In this document: positions 34,195-44,112 of the stretch, piece by piece
How the letters are laid out: each line of letters opens with the position of its first letter
Numbering within the stretch: the first letter of the stretch is position 1
Origin: Bacteroidales bacterium
GTDB taxonomy: Bacteria > Bacteroidota > Bacteroidia > Bacteroidales > UBA932
NCBI GenBank assembly: GCA_029098505.1
Contig: JAQXOE010000044.1
Location: forward strand, 62,001 to 126,000
DNA length: 64,000 nucleotides
Direction: 5' to 3'
Made by a program: the position numbers and the translations under genes
Notes under the pieces: model-generated
The model's input: only the letters and a program-made list of their open reading frames with translations
What the model was told of the DNA's origin: nothing
Database searches by the model: none

Positions 34195-36384
34195 ATGTCA
34201 GCAAGTCTCAGATTCAAGGTGGTTGATGAAGCGTTTAGGCACGCTCCGCTCAAAACGGTTTTGCCAAAAGAACGTCCAAGTGATTACTTCGGCAAATATG
34301 TGTTCAACAAACAAAAGATGTTCAAGTATCTTCCTGCGCCTATATATGCCAAGATGTGCGATGTTATTGACAACGGCGCCCCTCTTGACAGGGATGTAGC
34401 CGACGCAGTGGCTGAAGGTATGAAAAAATGGGCAATGGAACTGGGAGTAACCCATTACACCCACTGGTTCCAGCCTTTGACTGAAGGTACGGCTGAAAAG
34501 CACGACGGTTTTGTTGAACACGATTGGAAAGGCGGTATGGTAGAGGAGTTTGAAGGCAAGCTGCTCGTTCAGCAGGAGCCTGATGCCAGCTCTTTCCCTT
34601 CAGGAGGTATACGTTCTACCTTCGAGGCACGTGGATATTCCGCTTGGGACCCAACATCACCGGTATTCGTACTCGGTGATACACTGATGATTCCGACCAT
34701 TTTCATATCATATACAGGAGAGGCTCTCGATTACAAGTTTCCTCTCAAGAAAGCCCTCTATGCAGTGGACAAGGCTGCTACTGCAGTCTGCCAATACTTC
34801 AATCCTGATGTGAAGAAGGTAGTCAGCAATCTCGGCTGGGAACAGGAATATTTCCTTGTTGATGAGTCCCTTTATTCTGCCCGTCCAGATCTCGTGATGA
34901 CCGGCCGTACTCTTATGGGTCATGATTCAGCAAAGAATCAGCAGATGGATGACCATTATTTCGGAAGCATACCGGAGCGTGTTGAAGAGTTTATGAAGGA
35001 TATTGAAATCCAGGCTCTTGAACTTGGCATTCCTTGCAAGACCCGTCACAACGAGGTGGCTCCTAATCAGTTCGAGCTCGCTCCTATTTTCGAGGAAACC
35101 AATCTCGCTGTGGACCACAATATGCTTATGATGTCCCTTATGAAGAGGGTGGCTCGCAAGCACGGCTTCCGCTGCCTCCTCCACGAGAAGCCTTTCAAGG
35201 GTATCAACGGTTCCGGAAAGCACAACAACTGGTCGCTTTCAACCGACACAGGCATACTTCTTCACGCCCCTGGAAAAACCCCTGAGGACAATCTTCGTTT
35301 CGTGACTTTCGTCGTAGAAACCCTGAAGGGAGTTTATGACCATAACGGTCTGCTCAAGGCCAGCATAATTAGCGCTACCAATGCCCATCGTCTCGGAGCC
35401 AATGAAGCACCTCCAGCAATCATTTCCTCTTTCCTCGGTAAATCCGTGACCGCTCTTCTCGAGCATGTGGAGAATGCGGACGATGATGCTCTGTCTATGG
35501 ATGGAAAGCAGGCTTTCAAGCTCGACCTTCCTTCAATTCCTGAGATTTTCATTGACAATACTGACCGCAACCGTACATCTCCATTCGCCTTCACCGGAAA
35601 CCGCTTCGAGTTCCGCGCAGTAGGTTCGGAGGCCAATTGCGCCAGCGCTATGCTGACTCTCAATACAGCTGTCGCTGATGCTCTAACCGACTTCAAGACC
35701 AGAGTCGATGCATTGATTGCCGCCGGAGAGGATAAGCACGCAGCCATACTCAAGACCGTCCGTGAGGATATCAAGTACATCAAGCCAATAATCTTCAACG
35801 GCAATGGCTATGGTGACGAGTGGAAGATTGAAGCTGAAAAGAGGGGACTCGACTGCGAGACCTCAGCTCCTCTTATCTTTGACAATTATCTCAAGCCATC
35901 CAGCGTAATGATGTTCGAAAAGATGGGCGTTATGAGCGAGCACGAACTTGAGGCAAGAAACGAGATCAAGTGGGAAACCTATACCAAGAAAATCCAGATT
36001 GAAAGCCGTATCTTCGGAGACCTCTGCCTGAACCACATAATTCCTGTTGTTACCAAATACCAGTCAATGCTCATCGACAATGTTTCGAAGGTGCTCGCCA
36101 TCTTCCCTAAAGAGAAGGCCGAGGCAATTTCGAAGGAGAATCTCACTATCATTGAGAAGATTTCAAAGCACGAGTCTTTCATCATTGAGAACGTAGACAA
36201 AATGGTTGAGGCCCGCAAAGTAGCCAACCATCTTGAGTCGGAGCGCGAGAAGGCCATTGCATATCACGATACAGTGGCACCTCTGCTTGAGCAGATACGC
36301 TACCATGTTGATAAGCTCGAATGCATAGTCGACGATGAGGCTTGGCCTCTCCCTAAGTATCGTGAGCTTCTCTTTATTAGATAA
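34195..36384 (+). CDS. glnN: Glutamine synthetase type III
   Basis: From the ATG at 34195 (MSASLRFKVVDEAFRH) the product is 729 residues, the typical size of GSIII; an ATG at 34165 overlapping the dapL stop would add ten residues. GSIII features: 'GVTHYTHWFQPLTEGTAEKH', 'SSFPSGGIRSTFEARGYSAW', 'EVAPNQFELAPIFEETNLAV' and 'KGINGSGKHNNWSLSTDTG', with the long C-terminal extension of this class. It makes glutamine from glutamate and ammonium. It lies between DAP genes and glutamate synthase, so the operon joins ammonium uptake to its users. Confidence 0.96.
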   Translation: MSASLRFKVVDEAFRHAPLKTVLPKERPSDYFGKYVFNKQKMFKYLPAPIYAKMCDVIDNGAPLDRDVADAVAEGMKKWAMELGVTHYTHWFQPLTEGTAEKHDGFVEHDWKGGMVEEFEGKLLVQQEPDASSFPSGGIRSTFEARGYSAWDPTSPVFVLGDTLMIPTIFISYTGEALDYKFPLKKALYAVDKAATAVCQYFNPDVKKVVSNLGWEQEYFLVDESLYSARPDLVMTGRTLMGHDSAKNQQMDDHYFGSIPERVEEFMKDIEIQALELGIPCKTRHNEVAPNQFELAPIFEETNLAVDHNMLMMSLMKRVARKHGFRCLLHEKPFKGINGSGKHNNWSLSTDTGILLHAPGKTPEDNLRFVTFVVETLKGVYDHNGLLKASIISATNAHRLGANEAPPAIISSFLGKSVTALLEHVENADDDALSMDGKQAFKLDLPSIPEIFIDNTDRNRTSPFAFTGNRFEFRAVGSEANCASAMLTLNTAVADALTDFKTRVDALIAAGEDKHAAILKTVREDIKYIKPIIFNGNGYGDEWKIEAEKRGLDCETSAPLIFDNYLKPSSVMMFEKMGVMSEHELEARNEIKWETYTKKIQIESRIFGDLCLNHIIPVVTKYQSMLIDNVSKVLAIFPKEKAEAISKENLTIIEKISKHESFIIENVDKMVEARKVANHLESEREKAIAYHDTVAPLLEQIRYHVDKLECIVDDEAWPLPKYRELLFIR

Positions 36385-36402
36385 TTGTCAAAGCAACTGC
36401 CT

Positions 36403-39400
36403 ATGGGTCATAGTTTCCAGAAAGGTTTATATAGTCCTTCACACGAACACGATGCGTGTGGAGTTGGAATGATAGTAAATATACACGGTGGAAAGAGCCA
36501 TGAACTTGTAAGCAATGCTCTCAAGGTGCTTGAGAATATGGAACACCGTGGTGCTGAGACCAGGGATAAAACCGGTGATGGAGCCGGTATCCTGGTCCAG
36601 ATTCCACACGAATTCATACTCCTTCAGGGCATTCCGGTTCCGGAAAAGGGAAGATATGGAACAGGCATAGTTTTCCTGCCGAATAATACCGAACGTCAGA
36701 CTGCGATACTTTCTGTAATAATTGAGGAGATAGAACGTGAAGGCCTCAATCTTATGCATATACGCAGCGTCCCTACCTGCCCTGAAGTGCTCGGCGCAGG
36801 AGCCAGGGAAGTTGAACCGGATATCAAGCAGATTTTCGTCAACGGCATTTCTGAGGAAAGGGCTCCTGAGGCTGACCGCATCCTTTACAGAATCAGAAAG
36901 AAGATTGAGAACAGGATAGAGGATGAGGATTTCTACATCTGCTCACTTTCCAGCAAACATATCATATACAAGGGTATGTTGACATCAGGACAGTTGAGAA
37001 GATACTACAGCGATCTCTCGAATGAGTACTTTACCAGCGGCCTTGCACTCGTACATTCACGTTTTTCAACAAATACCTTCCCGAAATGGAAGCTTGCCCA
37101 GCCTTTCCGCCTCCTCTGCCATAACGGTGAGATCAATACCGTCAGAGGAAATCGCGGATGGATGAATGCCAGGGAGAGCGTCCTTTCGAGTCCCGCTTTA
37201 GGTGATATAAAGGAATTAAGGCCTATACTCCAGGAGGGGATGAGTGATTCCGCCTCATTGGACAATGTCTTCGAATTCCTGGTGATGAGCGGCCTCAGCC
37301 TCCCTCAGGCAATGGCCATACTCGTACCTGAGTCATTCAATGACAAAAACCCTATCAGCGAGGATCTGAAAGCCTTTTATGAGTATTACTCCATACTGAT
37401 GGAGCCATGGGACGGTCCTGCGGCATTACTGTTCTCGGACGGCCGTTATGCGGGCGGTATGCTTGACAGAAACGGTCTAAGGCCTTCACGTTATACCATT
37501 ACCAAAAACGGAATGATGGTAGTGGCAAGTGAGGTAGGAGTTATGGACTTCGAGCCGGGCGAAGTGATGAGCAAGGGCCGTCTCCAGCCTGGAAAGATTA
37601 TTCTTGTCGATACGAAGGAGGGCAAAATATACTACGACGGCGAGATCAAGGAAAAACTGGCTTCGGAACACCCTTACAGACAATGGCTTTCCACCAACCG
37701 CATACAGCTGGAAAAGTTGAAGAGCGGGCGTCATATCGACAATTCAGTTTCCGATTTCAAACGCAAGCTCGTCAATTTCGGTTTTGGTCAGGAGGATATC
37801 AGCAAGACCATAGTGCCAATGTGCGTAAATGCCCAGGAGCCTGTAGCTTCTATGGGCAATGACACTCCGCTCGCCATTATCAGCGAGCGACCGCAGATTT
37901 TCTTCAACTACTTCCGCCAGCAGTTCGCACAAGTGACAAACCCCGCCATTGATCCGATACGCGAGGATCTGGTTATGTCCCTTGAAGAGTACATCGGTGC
38001 AGTAGGAACCAACATCCTCACACCGGATGAAAGCAATTGCAAGATGGTCTGTCTCCCTCAACCTGTCCTGAACAATACCCAGCTGGACATTCTTTGCAAT
38101 ATCCGCTACAAGGGTTTCAAGACTGTCAAACTCCCTATGCTCTTCGATATAAGCAAGGGTGAAAGCGGGCTCCGTCAAGCCATTGATGATTTGTGCAAGA
38201 AGGCTGAACAGAGCGTGGATGAAGGTGTAAACTACATTATCCTCAGCGACAGGGATGTGGACGCCCGGCACGCTGCTATCCCTTCACTTCTGGCCTGCAG
38301 CGCTGTTCATCACTATCTGATCAGTGTACAGAAACGAGTACAGACGGCGCTTATCATAGAGTCCGGTGAAATCAGGGAAGTAATGCACGCTGCTCTGCTC
38401 CTGGGCTATGGAGCCAGCGCAATCTGCCCTTATCTTACCTTTGCAGTTCTTGATGACCTCGTAAAGAACCACAAGATACAGGAGGAATATTCGACTGCGG
38501 AGAGAAACTACATTGCTGCAGTGGACAAGGGTCTCAAGAAGATTATGTCCAAAATGGGTATTTCCACAATACGTTCATACAGAGGTGCCAAGATATTCGA
38601 GAGTATCGGACTGAGCGAGGATCTTCTCAGGACTTATTTTGGTACAGAACTCTCAACTATAGGAGGCGTTGGCCTGCGTGATATTGCCAGAGATGCAATT
38701 AAAATACACGCGGAGGCATTTGGCGCAGAGATAGAGAATTCACTTCTGCCAAATAATGGACAGTTCAGTTACAGGAAGGACGGTATCAAGCACGCTTGGA
38801 ATCCTGAGACCATTGCAAACCTGCAAATAGCAACAAGAACGGGGTCATACACGAAATTCAAGGAGTGGGAGAAATCTGTCGATGAAAAGGAATCGCCTAT
38901 TTTCCTACGCGATTTCTGGAGCTTCAAGAAAGCGAATGAGCCTATTCCTGTTGATGAAGTTGAATCGGTTGAGAGCATAGTAAAGCATTTCGTGACCGGC
39001 GCAATGTCGTTCGGAGCTCTCTCCATTGAGGCACACGAGGCCCTGGCCATTGCAATGAACCGTCTCGGAACCCGTTCGAATACGGGCGAAGGAGGAGAGG
39101 ACAATGAGCGCTATCATCGCAAGGTGGACGGTGTGAGTCTCTCGTCAAAGACAAAGCAGATAGCTTCTGGCCGTTTTGGAGTGAATGCCGAGTATCTGGT
39201 CAATGCTGAAGAGCTGCAGATTAAGATTGCCCAGGGCGCAAAACCGGGTGAGGGAGGCCAATTGCCTGGCTTCAAGGTCGATAAGATTATTGCCAAGACA
39301 AGGAACGCTATTCCAGGCATTTCATTGATCTCTCCTCCTCCTCATCACGATATTTATTCAATCGAGGATCTGGCTCAGCTCATATTCGACCTCAAGAACA

Positions 39401-40896
39401 TCAATCCCGATGCAGCGGTGAGCGTAAAACTTGTCGCTGAGAGTGGAGTCGGCACTATTGCCGCCGGTGTTGCAAAGGCGAAAGCCGACCTCATTATCAT
39501 TTCCGGCGCTGAAGGTGGAACTGGCGCAAGCCCTGCCAGCTCTATGCGCTTTGCCGGTATCAGTCCGGAGATAGGCTTGTCCGAAACGCAGCAGACTCTC
39601 GTCCTCAACGGACTTAGAAATCAGGTTCGTCTCCAGGTTGACGGTCAGCTCAAAACCGCTAAGGATGTTGTGCTTATGGCAATGCTCGGAGCCGACGAGT
39701 TCTCTTTCGGTACTCTGTCTCTGATAGTGCTCGGTTGCGTAATGATGCGCAAGTGCAGCTCCAACACCTGCCCTGTGGGAGTAGCTACCCAGGATGAAAG
39801 GCTGCGCAGCCATTTCCGCGGCAGCCCGGACTATGTTGTCAATTTCTTCACCTTCCTCGCCCAGCATGTAAGGGAGTACCTTGCAGAGCTTGGCGTAAGG
39901 CGTTTCAAGGACATCATCGGCCGCACTGACCTCATTGAAGTGCACGCGGCTGACCCTTCGAGCAAGCAGGGAACCATAGACTTCAGCCGTCTGCTGCATA
40001 AAGAGAAGAGCGAAAAAATGCTCTATTGGGACCGAGGATCCTTTACCAAGGTCTCTGGTGTGATGGATGAGTCCATTATCAAGGCCTGTGAAAAGGCTTT
40101 GGAGGGGAAGGAGGATGTAAACCTCGACTATATAATCAAGAACACGGACAGAGCCGTATGCACTATGCTTTCCGGTGTCATTGCCCGCAAATATGGAGAT
40201 GCCGGTCTGCCAGACGGTAGCATCAATATCAAATTTAAGGGAGCTGCCGGACAAAGTTTCGCTGCTTTCGCTGTCAAGGGCTTGAGTATCAAGCTGGAAG
40301 GGGAGTGCAATGACTATTTCGGAAAGGGCCTCTCCGGAGGAAGAGTTTCCATCTTCCCGCCATCCCGCTACGGCTCGGACTTCATCCCTGAAGAGAATAT
40401 CATTGCCGGCAATACCGGTCTTTATGGAGCTACATCAGGGGAGCTTTATGTCAATGGCAAGGTAGGCGAGCGCTTCGCTGTCCGCAATTCAGGTGCTATC
40501 GCCGTAATAGAAGGCGCTGGAGACCATTGTTGCGAATATATGACAGGCGGTAGAGTGGTTGTGCTGGGCTCGACAGGCAGGAATTTCGCGGCCGGAATGT
40601 CCGGAGGCATTGCCTACGTTTGGGACAGGAAACACGATTTCGACTATTTCTGCAATATGGATATGGTGGAAATTAATCTGGTCGAGGACAGCTCATCCCG
40701 CAAGGAGCTCAAGGAACTCATACGCAAGCATTATCTTTACACAGGCTCACCTCTTGCCGGACGCATACTGGACGATTGGAACCGATATGTGGAGGACTTC
40801 GTCCAGATTGTCCCTATCGAGTACAAGAGGGTGCTTGAAGAGGAGAAAGTAGCGAAGCTCCAGCAAAGGATAGCAGATATGCAACGTGATTATTAA
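36403..40896 (+). CDS. gltB: Glutamate synthase large subunit
   Basis: 1497 residues from the ATG at 36403; the frame is open six codons up to a TTG. Cys19 in 'HEHDACGVGMIVNIHGG' is the Ntn glutaminase nucleophile, so an 18-residue propeptide is expected. Then the central domain ('NTFPKWKLAQPFRLLCHNGE'), the FMN synthase domain ('GEGGQLPGFKVDKII', 'SGAEGGTGASPASSMRF'), the 3Fe-4S cysteines in 'CVMMRKCSSNTCPVGVATQ', and the C-terminal beta-helix with repeated Gly turns ('GKGLSGGRVSIFPPSRYG'). It works with GltD, which begins 21 nt later. Confidence 0.97.
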   Translation: MGHSFQKGLYSPSHEHDACGVGMIVNIHGGKSHELVSNALKVLENMEHRGAETRDKTGDGAGILVQIPHEFILLQGIPVPEKGRYGTGIVFLPNNTERQTAILSVIIEEIEREGLNLMHIRSVPTCPEVLGAGAREVEPDIKQIFVNGISEERAPEADRILYRIRKKIENRIEDEDFYICSLSSKHIIYKGMLTSGQLRRYYSDLSNEYFTSGLALVHSRFSTNTFPKWKLAQPFRLLCHNGEINTVRGNRGWMNARESVLSSPALGDIKELRPILQEGMSDSASLDNVFEFLVMSGLSLPQAMAILVPESFNDKNPISEDLKAFYEYYSILMEPWDGPAALLFSDGRYAGGMLDRNGLRPSRYTITKNGMMVVASEVGVMDFEPGEVMSKGRLQPGKIILVDTKEGKIYYDGEIKEKLASEHPYRQWLSTNRIQLEKLKSGRHIDNSVSDFKRKLVNFGFGQEDISKTIVPMCVNAQEPVASMGNDTPLAIISERPQIFFNYFRQQFAQVTNPAIDPIREDLVMSLEEYIGAVGTNILTPDESNCKMVCLPQPVLNNTQLDILCNIRYKGFKTVKLPMLFDISKGESGLRQAIDDLCKKAEQSVDEGVNYIILSDRDVDARHAAIPSLLACSAVHHYLISVQKRVQTALIIESGEIREVMHAALLLGYGASAICPYLTFAVLDDLVKNHKIQEEYSTAERNYIAAVDKGLKKIMSKMGISTIRSYRGAKIFESIGLSEDLLRTYFGTELSTIGGVGLRDIARDAIKIHAEAFGAEIENSLLPNNGQFSYRKDGIKHAWNPETIANLQIATRTGSYTKFKEWEKSVDEKESPIFLRDFWSFKKANEPIPVDEVESVESIVKHFVTGAMSFGALSIEAHEALAIAMNRLGTRSNTGEGGEDNERYHRKVDGVSLSSKTKQIASGRFGVNAEYLVNAEELQIKIAQGAKPGEGGQLPGFKVDKIIAKTRNAIPGISLISPPPHHDIYSIEDLAQLIFDLKNINPDAAVSVKLVAESGVGTIAAGVAKAKADLIIISGAEGGTGASPASSMRFAGISPEIGLSETQQTLVLNGLRNQVRLQVDGQLKTAKDVVLMAMLGADEFSFGTLSLIVLGCVMMRKCSSNTCPVGVATQDERLRSHFRGSPDYVVNFFTFLAQHVREYLAELGVRRFKDIIGRTDLIEVHAADPSSKQGTIDFSRLLHKEKSEKMLYWDRGSFTKVSGVMDESIIKACEKALEGKEDVNLDYIIKNTDRAVCTMLSGVIARKYGDAGLPDGSINIKFKGAAGQSFAAFAVKGLSIKLEGECNDYFGKGLSGGRVSIFPPSRYGSDFIPEENIIAGNTGLYGATSGELYVNGKVGERFAVRNSGAIAVIEGAGDHCCEYMTGGRVVVLGSTGRNFAAGMSGGIAYVWDRKHDFDYFCNMDMVEINLVEDSSSRKELKELIRKHYLYTGSPLAGRILDDWNRYVEDFVQIVPIEYKRVLEEEKVAKLQQRIADMQRDY

Positions 40897-40917
40897 CCTA
40901 TTTGAAGTCATATAATT

Positions 40918-42294
40918 ATGGGAAATCCCAAAGCATTTTTGAACATAGCCAGAAAAGAGGCGGGATACCGTCCGGTTCACGACCGTATCCATGACTTCGG
41001 AGAGGTTGAACAGACTTTGAACACCAAGGACAGACAGGAGCAGGCAAGCCGTTGTATGGATTGCGGAGTGCCTTTTTGCCATTGGGCCTGTCCTCTGGGT
41101 AACAAGAATCCTGAGTGGAACGATGCCCTGTATCGTGGGGATTGGGAACAAGCTTACAAATTGCTGAAAAAGACCAATGATTTTCCTGAGTTTACAGGAC
41201 GTGTTTGCCCTGCACTCTGTGAAAAGTCCTGCGTTCTTAACCTTACAATGAACGAGCCGGTCACTAATCGTGAGGATGAGGCGGCAATAGCAGAACGTGC
41301 ATACAATGAGGGCTATGTCACTATTGACATACCTGAAAGAAATGGCAGGAAGGTGGCGGTCATCGGTGGCGGTCCATCGGGCCTTGCCGCAGCCAATCAG
41401 CTGAATCAGATGGGTTATGAGGTGACGGTCTTCGATAAGAACGAGGCTGCCGGAGGCTTGCTGCGCTACGGTATTCCGAACTTCAAGCTCAACAAGGAGA
41501 TAATCGACAGGCGTATTGCCGTAATGATGAAGGAGGGAGTTCATTTCGTGTACAATTTCGTGTGCGATGAGGAGAAACTGGCGGCAATGGACTTTTCTGA
41601 CTCTATGGAAGCTCTGTCAGGATTTGATGCCTATGTATTGAGTACCGGCACTCCTATGGCCAGAGACCTTAAGATACCCGGAAGGGAACTGAAGGGCGTG
41701 CATTTGGCTCTTGAACTCCTCAGTCAGCAGAATCGTGTCCTGGCAGGAATGGAATTCGCTCAGGATGAGAGAGTAACGGCAAAGGATAAGGATGTCCTTG
41801 TCATCGGTGGAGGTGATACCGGCTCCGATTGTATAGGAACATCTCACAGACAGGGAGCCCGCAGTGTCACCCAGATTGAGATTATGCCTAAGCCACCTGT
41901 CGGTTCGAACCCGGCTACACCTTGGCCGAACTGGCCGATTGTATTGAAGACAAGCAGCAGTCACGAGGAAGGTTGTACCAGACGTTGGAATATCAATACC
42001 CTTGAATTCATAGGAGAAAATGGAAAACTGACTGGCGTCAAGGTTCAGCCTATTGAATGGAAACCGAATCCTGAAGGCGGCAGGCCGCTTATGGTTGAAG
42101 CCGGACCAATTGAAATTATAAAGGCTGAAATAGTATTTTTGGCAATGGGTTTCCTGAAACCTCAGCATCCGGTATTTCCGGACAATGTCTTCGTTACAGG
42201 TGATGCTGCCTCAGGTGCAAGTCTCGTAGTCCGTGCTATTGCTGGAGGCAGAAAAACAGCAGAAGAGATAAACTTATACTTTGAAAACAAATAG
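40918..42294 (+). CDS. gltD: Glutamate synthase small subunit
   Basis: 458 residues. The N-terminal 4Fe-4S domain has cysteines in 'SRCMDCGVPFCHWACPLGNK' and 'GRVCPALCEKSCVLN'. Then the FAD site 'VAVIGGGPSGLAAANQL', 'GGLLRYGIPNFKLNKEI', the NADPH site 'VLVIGGGDTGSDCIGTSHRQ' and the C-terminal 'NVFVTGDAASGASLVVRAI'. It passes electrons from NAD(P)H to GltB. Same operon; three nucleotides before asnB. Confidence 0.97.
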   Translation: MGNPKAFLNIARKEAGYRPVHDRIHDFGEVEQTLNTKDRQEQASRCMDCGVPFCHWACPLGNKNPEWNDALYRGDWEQAYKLLKKTNDFPEFTGRVCPALCEKSCVLNLTMNEPVTNREDEAAIAERAYNEGYVTIDIPERNGRKVAVIGGGPSGLAAANQLNQMGYEVTVFDKNEAAGGLLRYGIPNFKLNKEIIDRRIAVMMKEGVHFVYNFVCDEEKLAAMDFSDSMEALSGFDAYVLSTGTPMARDLKIPGRELKGVHLALELLSQQNRVLAGMEFAQDERVTAKDKDVLVIGGGDTGSDCIGTSHRQGARSVTQIEIMPKPPVGSNPATPWPNWPIVLKTSSSHEEGCTRRWNINTLEFIGENGKLTGVKVQPIEWKPNPEGGRPLMVEAGPIEIIKAEIVFLAMGFLKPQHPVFPDNVFVTGDAASGASLVVRAIAGGRKTAEEINLYFENK

Positions 42295-42297
42295 ATT

Positions 42298-44001
42298 ATG
42301 TGTGGAATAGCAGGAATTTTTAACATTGAGGAGGTAACTCCGGCAATACGAACCAAGTGCCTGGAAATGTCCAGGAAACTTCGTCATCGCGGTCCGGATT
42401 GGAGCGGCATATATACGGGCCGGTCTGCAGTACTGGCGCACGAGCGTCTTTCAATCGTGGATCCGCTTTCGGGTGGCCAACCTCTCATCTCTCAGGACGG
42501 CAAGCAAATACTCTGCGTTAACGGAGAGATTTATAATCATAAGGAGATTCGCCGCACTTCTGATTACGAATTCAAAACAGGTTCCGATTGTGAAAGCATA
42601 TTGGCTCTGTATCAAAAAATCTCGGAGGAATTGAAAAACGCTACTCTTGAGAAAACAGAGAGTCTGATTACAGAGCTCTTCGAAAAGCTTAGCGGTATCT
42701 TTGCCTTCGGCCTATACGATGAGGAGCAGGATACTTTCCTTATAGGCAGGGATCCTATAGGTGTCATTCCACTTTACATCGGTCACGATGCATTGGGAAG
42801 AATTTATATTGCCAGTGAATTGAAGGGCTTGGAAGGCTTCTGTGATGAATATGAACCTTTCCTTCCAGGTCATTATTATTATAGTCGCTTCGGTGAGATG
42901 AAGAGGTGGTATCATCGTTCGTGGGTTGATTATCAGAATGTTAAGAACAATGGTGCTGACCCGGTCGAAATAAAAATAGCTCTCGAGGAGGCTGTCAAGC
43001 GTCAGCTGATGAGTGACGTCCCTTATGGTGTCCTCCTTTCAGGTGGACTTGACAGCTCGGTTACCAGCGCCATTGCGATGAAGTTCTCAAAAAAGCGCAT
43101 TGAAGACAATATGCAGAAGGATGCTTGGTGGCCTCAGCTTCATTCTTTCGCTGTTGGACTCAAGGGAGCTCCTGATCTTGTGAAGGCGAGGGAAGTGGCT
43201 GATTTCATCGGAACTGTCCATCACGAGGTCAACTACACTGTCCAGGAAGGTCTGGATGCCCTTAGGGATGTCATCTATCATATTGAGACATATGATGTTA
43301 CGACAGTAAGGGCATCTACTCCTATGTATCTGCTGGCCAGAGTCATTAAATCTATGGGAATAAAGATGGTACTCTCAGGTGAGGGCGCAGATGAAGTCTT
43401 CGGAGGTTATCTGTACTTTCACAAAGCACCTTCTGCTGAGGAGTTCCATAAGGAGACAGTCCGTAAGCTTTCAAAATTGCATCTTTATGATTGCCTCAGG
43501 GCAAACAAGTCACTTTCCGCTTGGGGTGTTGAAGGCCGAGTGCCTTTCCTGGACAAGGAGTTCCTGGATGTGGCAATGAATCTGAATCCAGAGGCGAAGA
43601 TGTGCCCTGGCAAGGTCATTGAAAAGAAGATAGTCAGGGAGGCCTTCGAGAATGTATTGCCGCAGAGCGTGGCTTGGAGGCAGAAAGAACAATTCTCAGA
43701 CGGAGTCGGTTATTCGTGGATTGACTCCCTCAAGCAGATGACTTCCGAAGCAGTTTCAGATGAGCAGATGGCGGCAGCTGCGGAGCGTTTCCCTATCAAC
43801 CCTCCAATGAACAAGGAGGAATATTATTACCGCAGTATCTTCGAGGAACTTTTCCCGAGCGAAAGTGCAGCCAAGAGTGTTCCACACGAAGCCAGTGTCG
43901 CGTGTTCGACTGCAATCGCCCTTGAATGGGACGCTGCGTGGAAGAATCTGAATGATCCGAGCGGACGTGCCGTTAAGGGTGTTCACGAGAAGGCTTATTG
44001 A
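42298..44001 (+). CDS. asnB: Asparagine synthase (glutamine-hydrolysing)
   Basis: 567 residues. MCGIAGIFNIEEVT with the catalytic Cys2, glutaminase motifs 'MSRKLRHRGPDWSGIY' and 'LAHERLSIVDPLSGGQPL'; the synthetase domain has the ATP-binding SGGLDSS in 'GVLLSGGLDSSVTSAIA' and 'KMVLSGEGADEVFGGYLYFH'. It converts aspartate and glutamine to asparagine. Last gene of the nitrogen operon that starts with dapF. Confidence 0.97.
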   Translation: MCGIAGIFNIEEVTPAIRTKCLEMSRKLRHRGPDWSGIYTGRSAVLAHERLSIVDPLSGGQPLISQDGKQILCVNGEIYNHKEIRRTSDYEFKTGSDCESILALYQKISEELKNATLEKTESLITELFEKLSGIFAFGLYDEEQDTFLIGRDPIGVIPLYIGHDALGRIYIASELKGLEGFCDEYEPFLPGHYYYSRFGEMKRWYHRSWVDYQNVKNNGADPVEIKIALEEAVKRQLMSDVPYGVLLSGGLDSSVTSAIAMKFSKKRIEDNMQKDAWWPQLHSFAVGLKGAPDLVKAREVADFIGTVHHEVNYTVQEGLDALRDVIYHIETYDVTTVRASTPMYLLARVIKSMGIKMVLSGEGADEVFGGYLYFHKAPSAEEFHKETVRKLSKLHLYDCLRANKSLSAWGVEGRVPFLDKEFLDVAMNLNPEAKMCPGKVIEKKIVREAFENVLPQSVAWRQKEQFSDGVGYSWIDSLKQMTSEAVSDEQMAAAAERFPINPPMNKEEYYYRSIFEELFPSESAAKSVPHEASVACSTAIALEWDAAWKNLNDPSGRAVKGVHEKAY

Positions 44002-44045
44002 TAGGCTGCAGGGATAATCGGAAATAATTGAAAGAGGTTTTGCAT

Positions 44046-44090
44046 AAAGTCAATTTGACTTTTATGTAAGCCTCATTTTTTTTATATTTG
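44046..44090 (+). promoter_or_regulatory. Inverted repeat and -7 box upstream of the sensor kinase gene
   Basis: TATATTTG (44083-44090) matches the Bacteroides -7 box 23 nt before the kinase start. No correctly spaced TTTG is found; TTTA at 44061-44064 is the nearest. Directly upstream is a perfect inverted repeat, AAAGTCAA-T-TTGACTTT (44046-44062), which reaches the -33 region and could be an operator, or else the 3' hairpin of the asnB operon. Confidence 0.45.
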
Positions 44091-44112
44091 CGGGGATTGT
44101 ATTATTCAGTGG

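Noticed and set aside
39358..40254. 298-codon minus-strand ORF opposite gltB
   Set aside because: Shadow frame within a highly conserved gene; no signal, motif or promoter.
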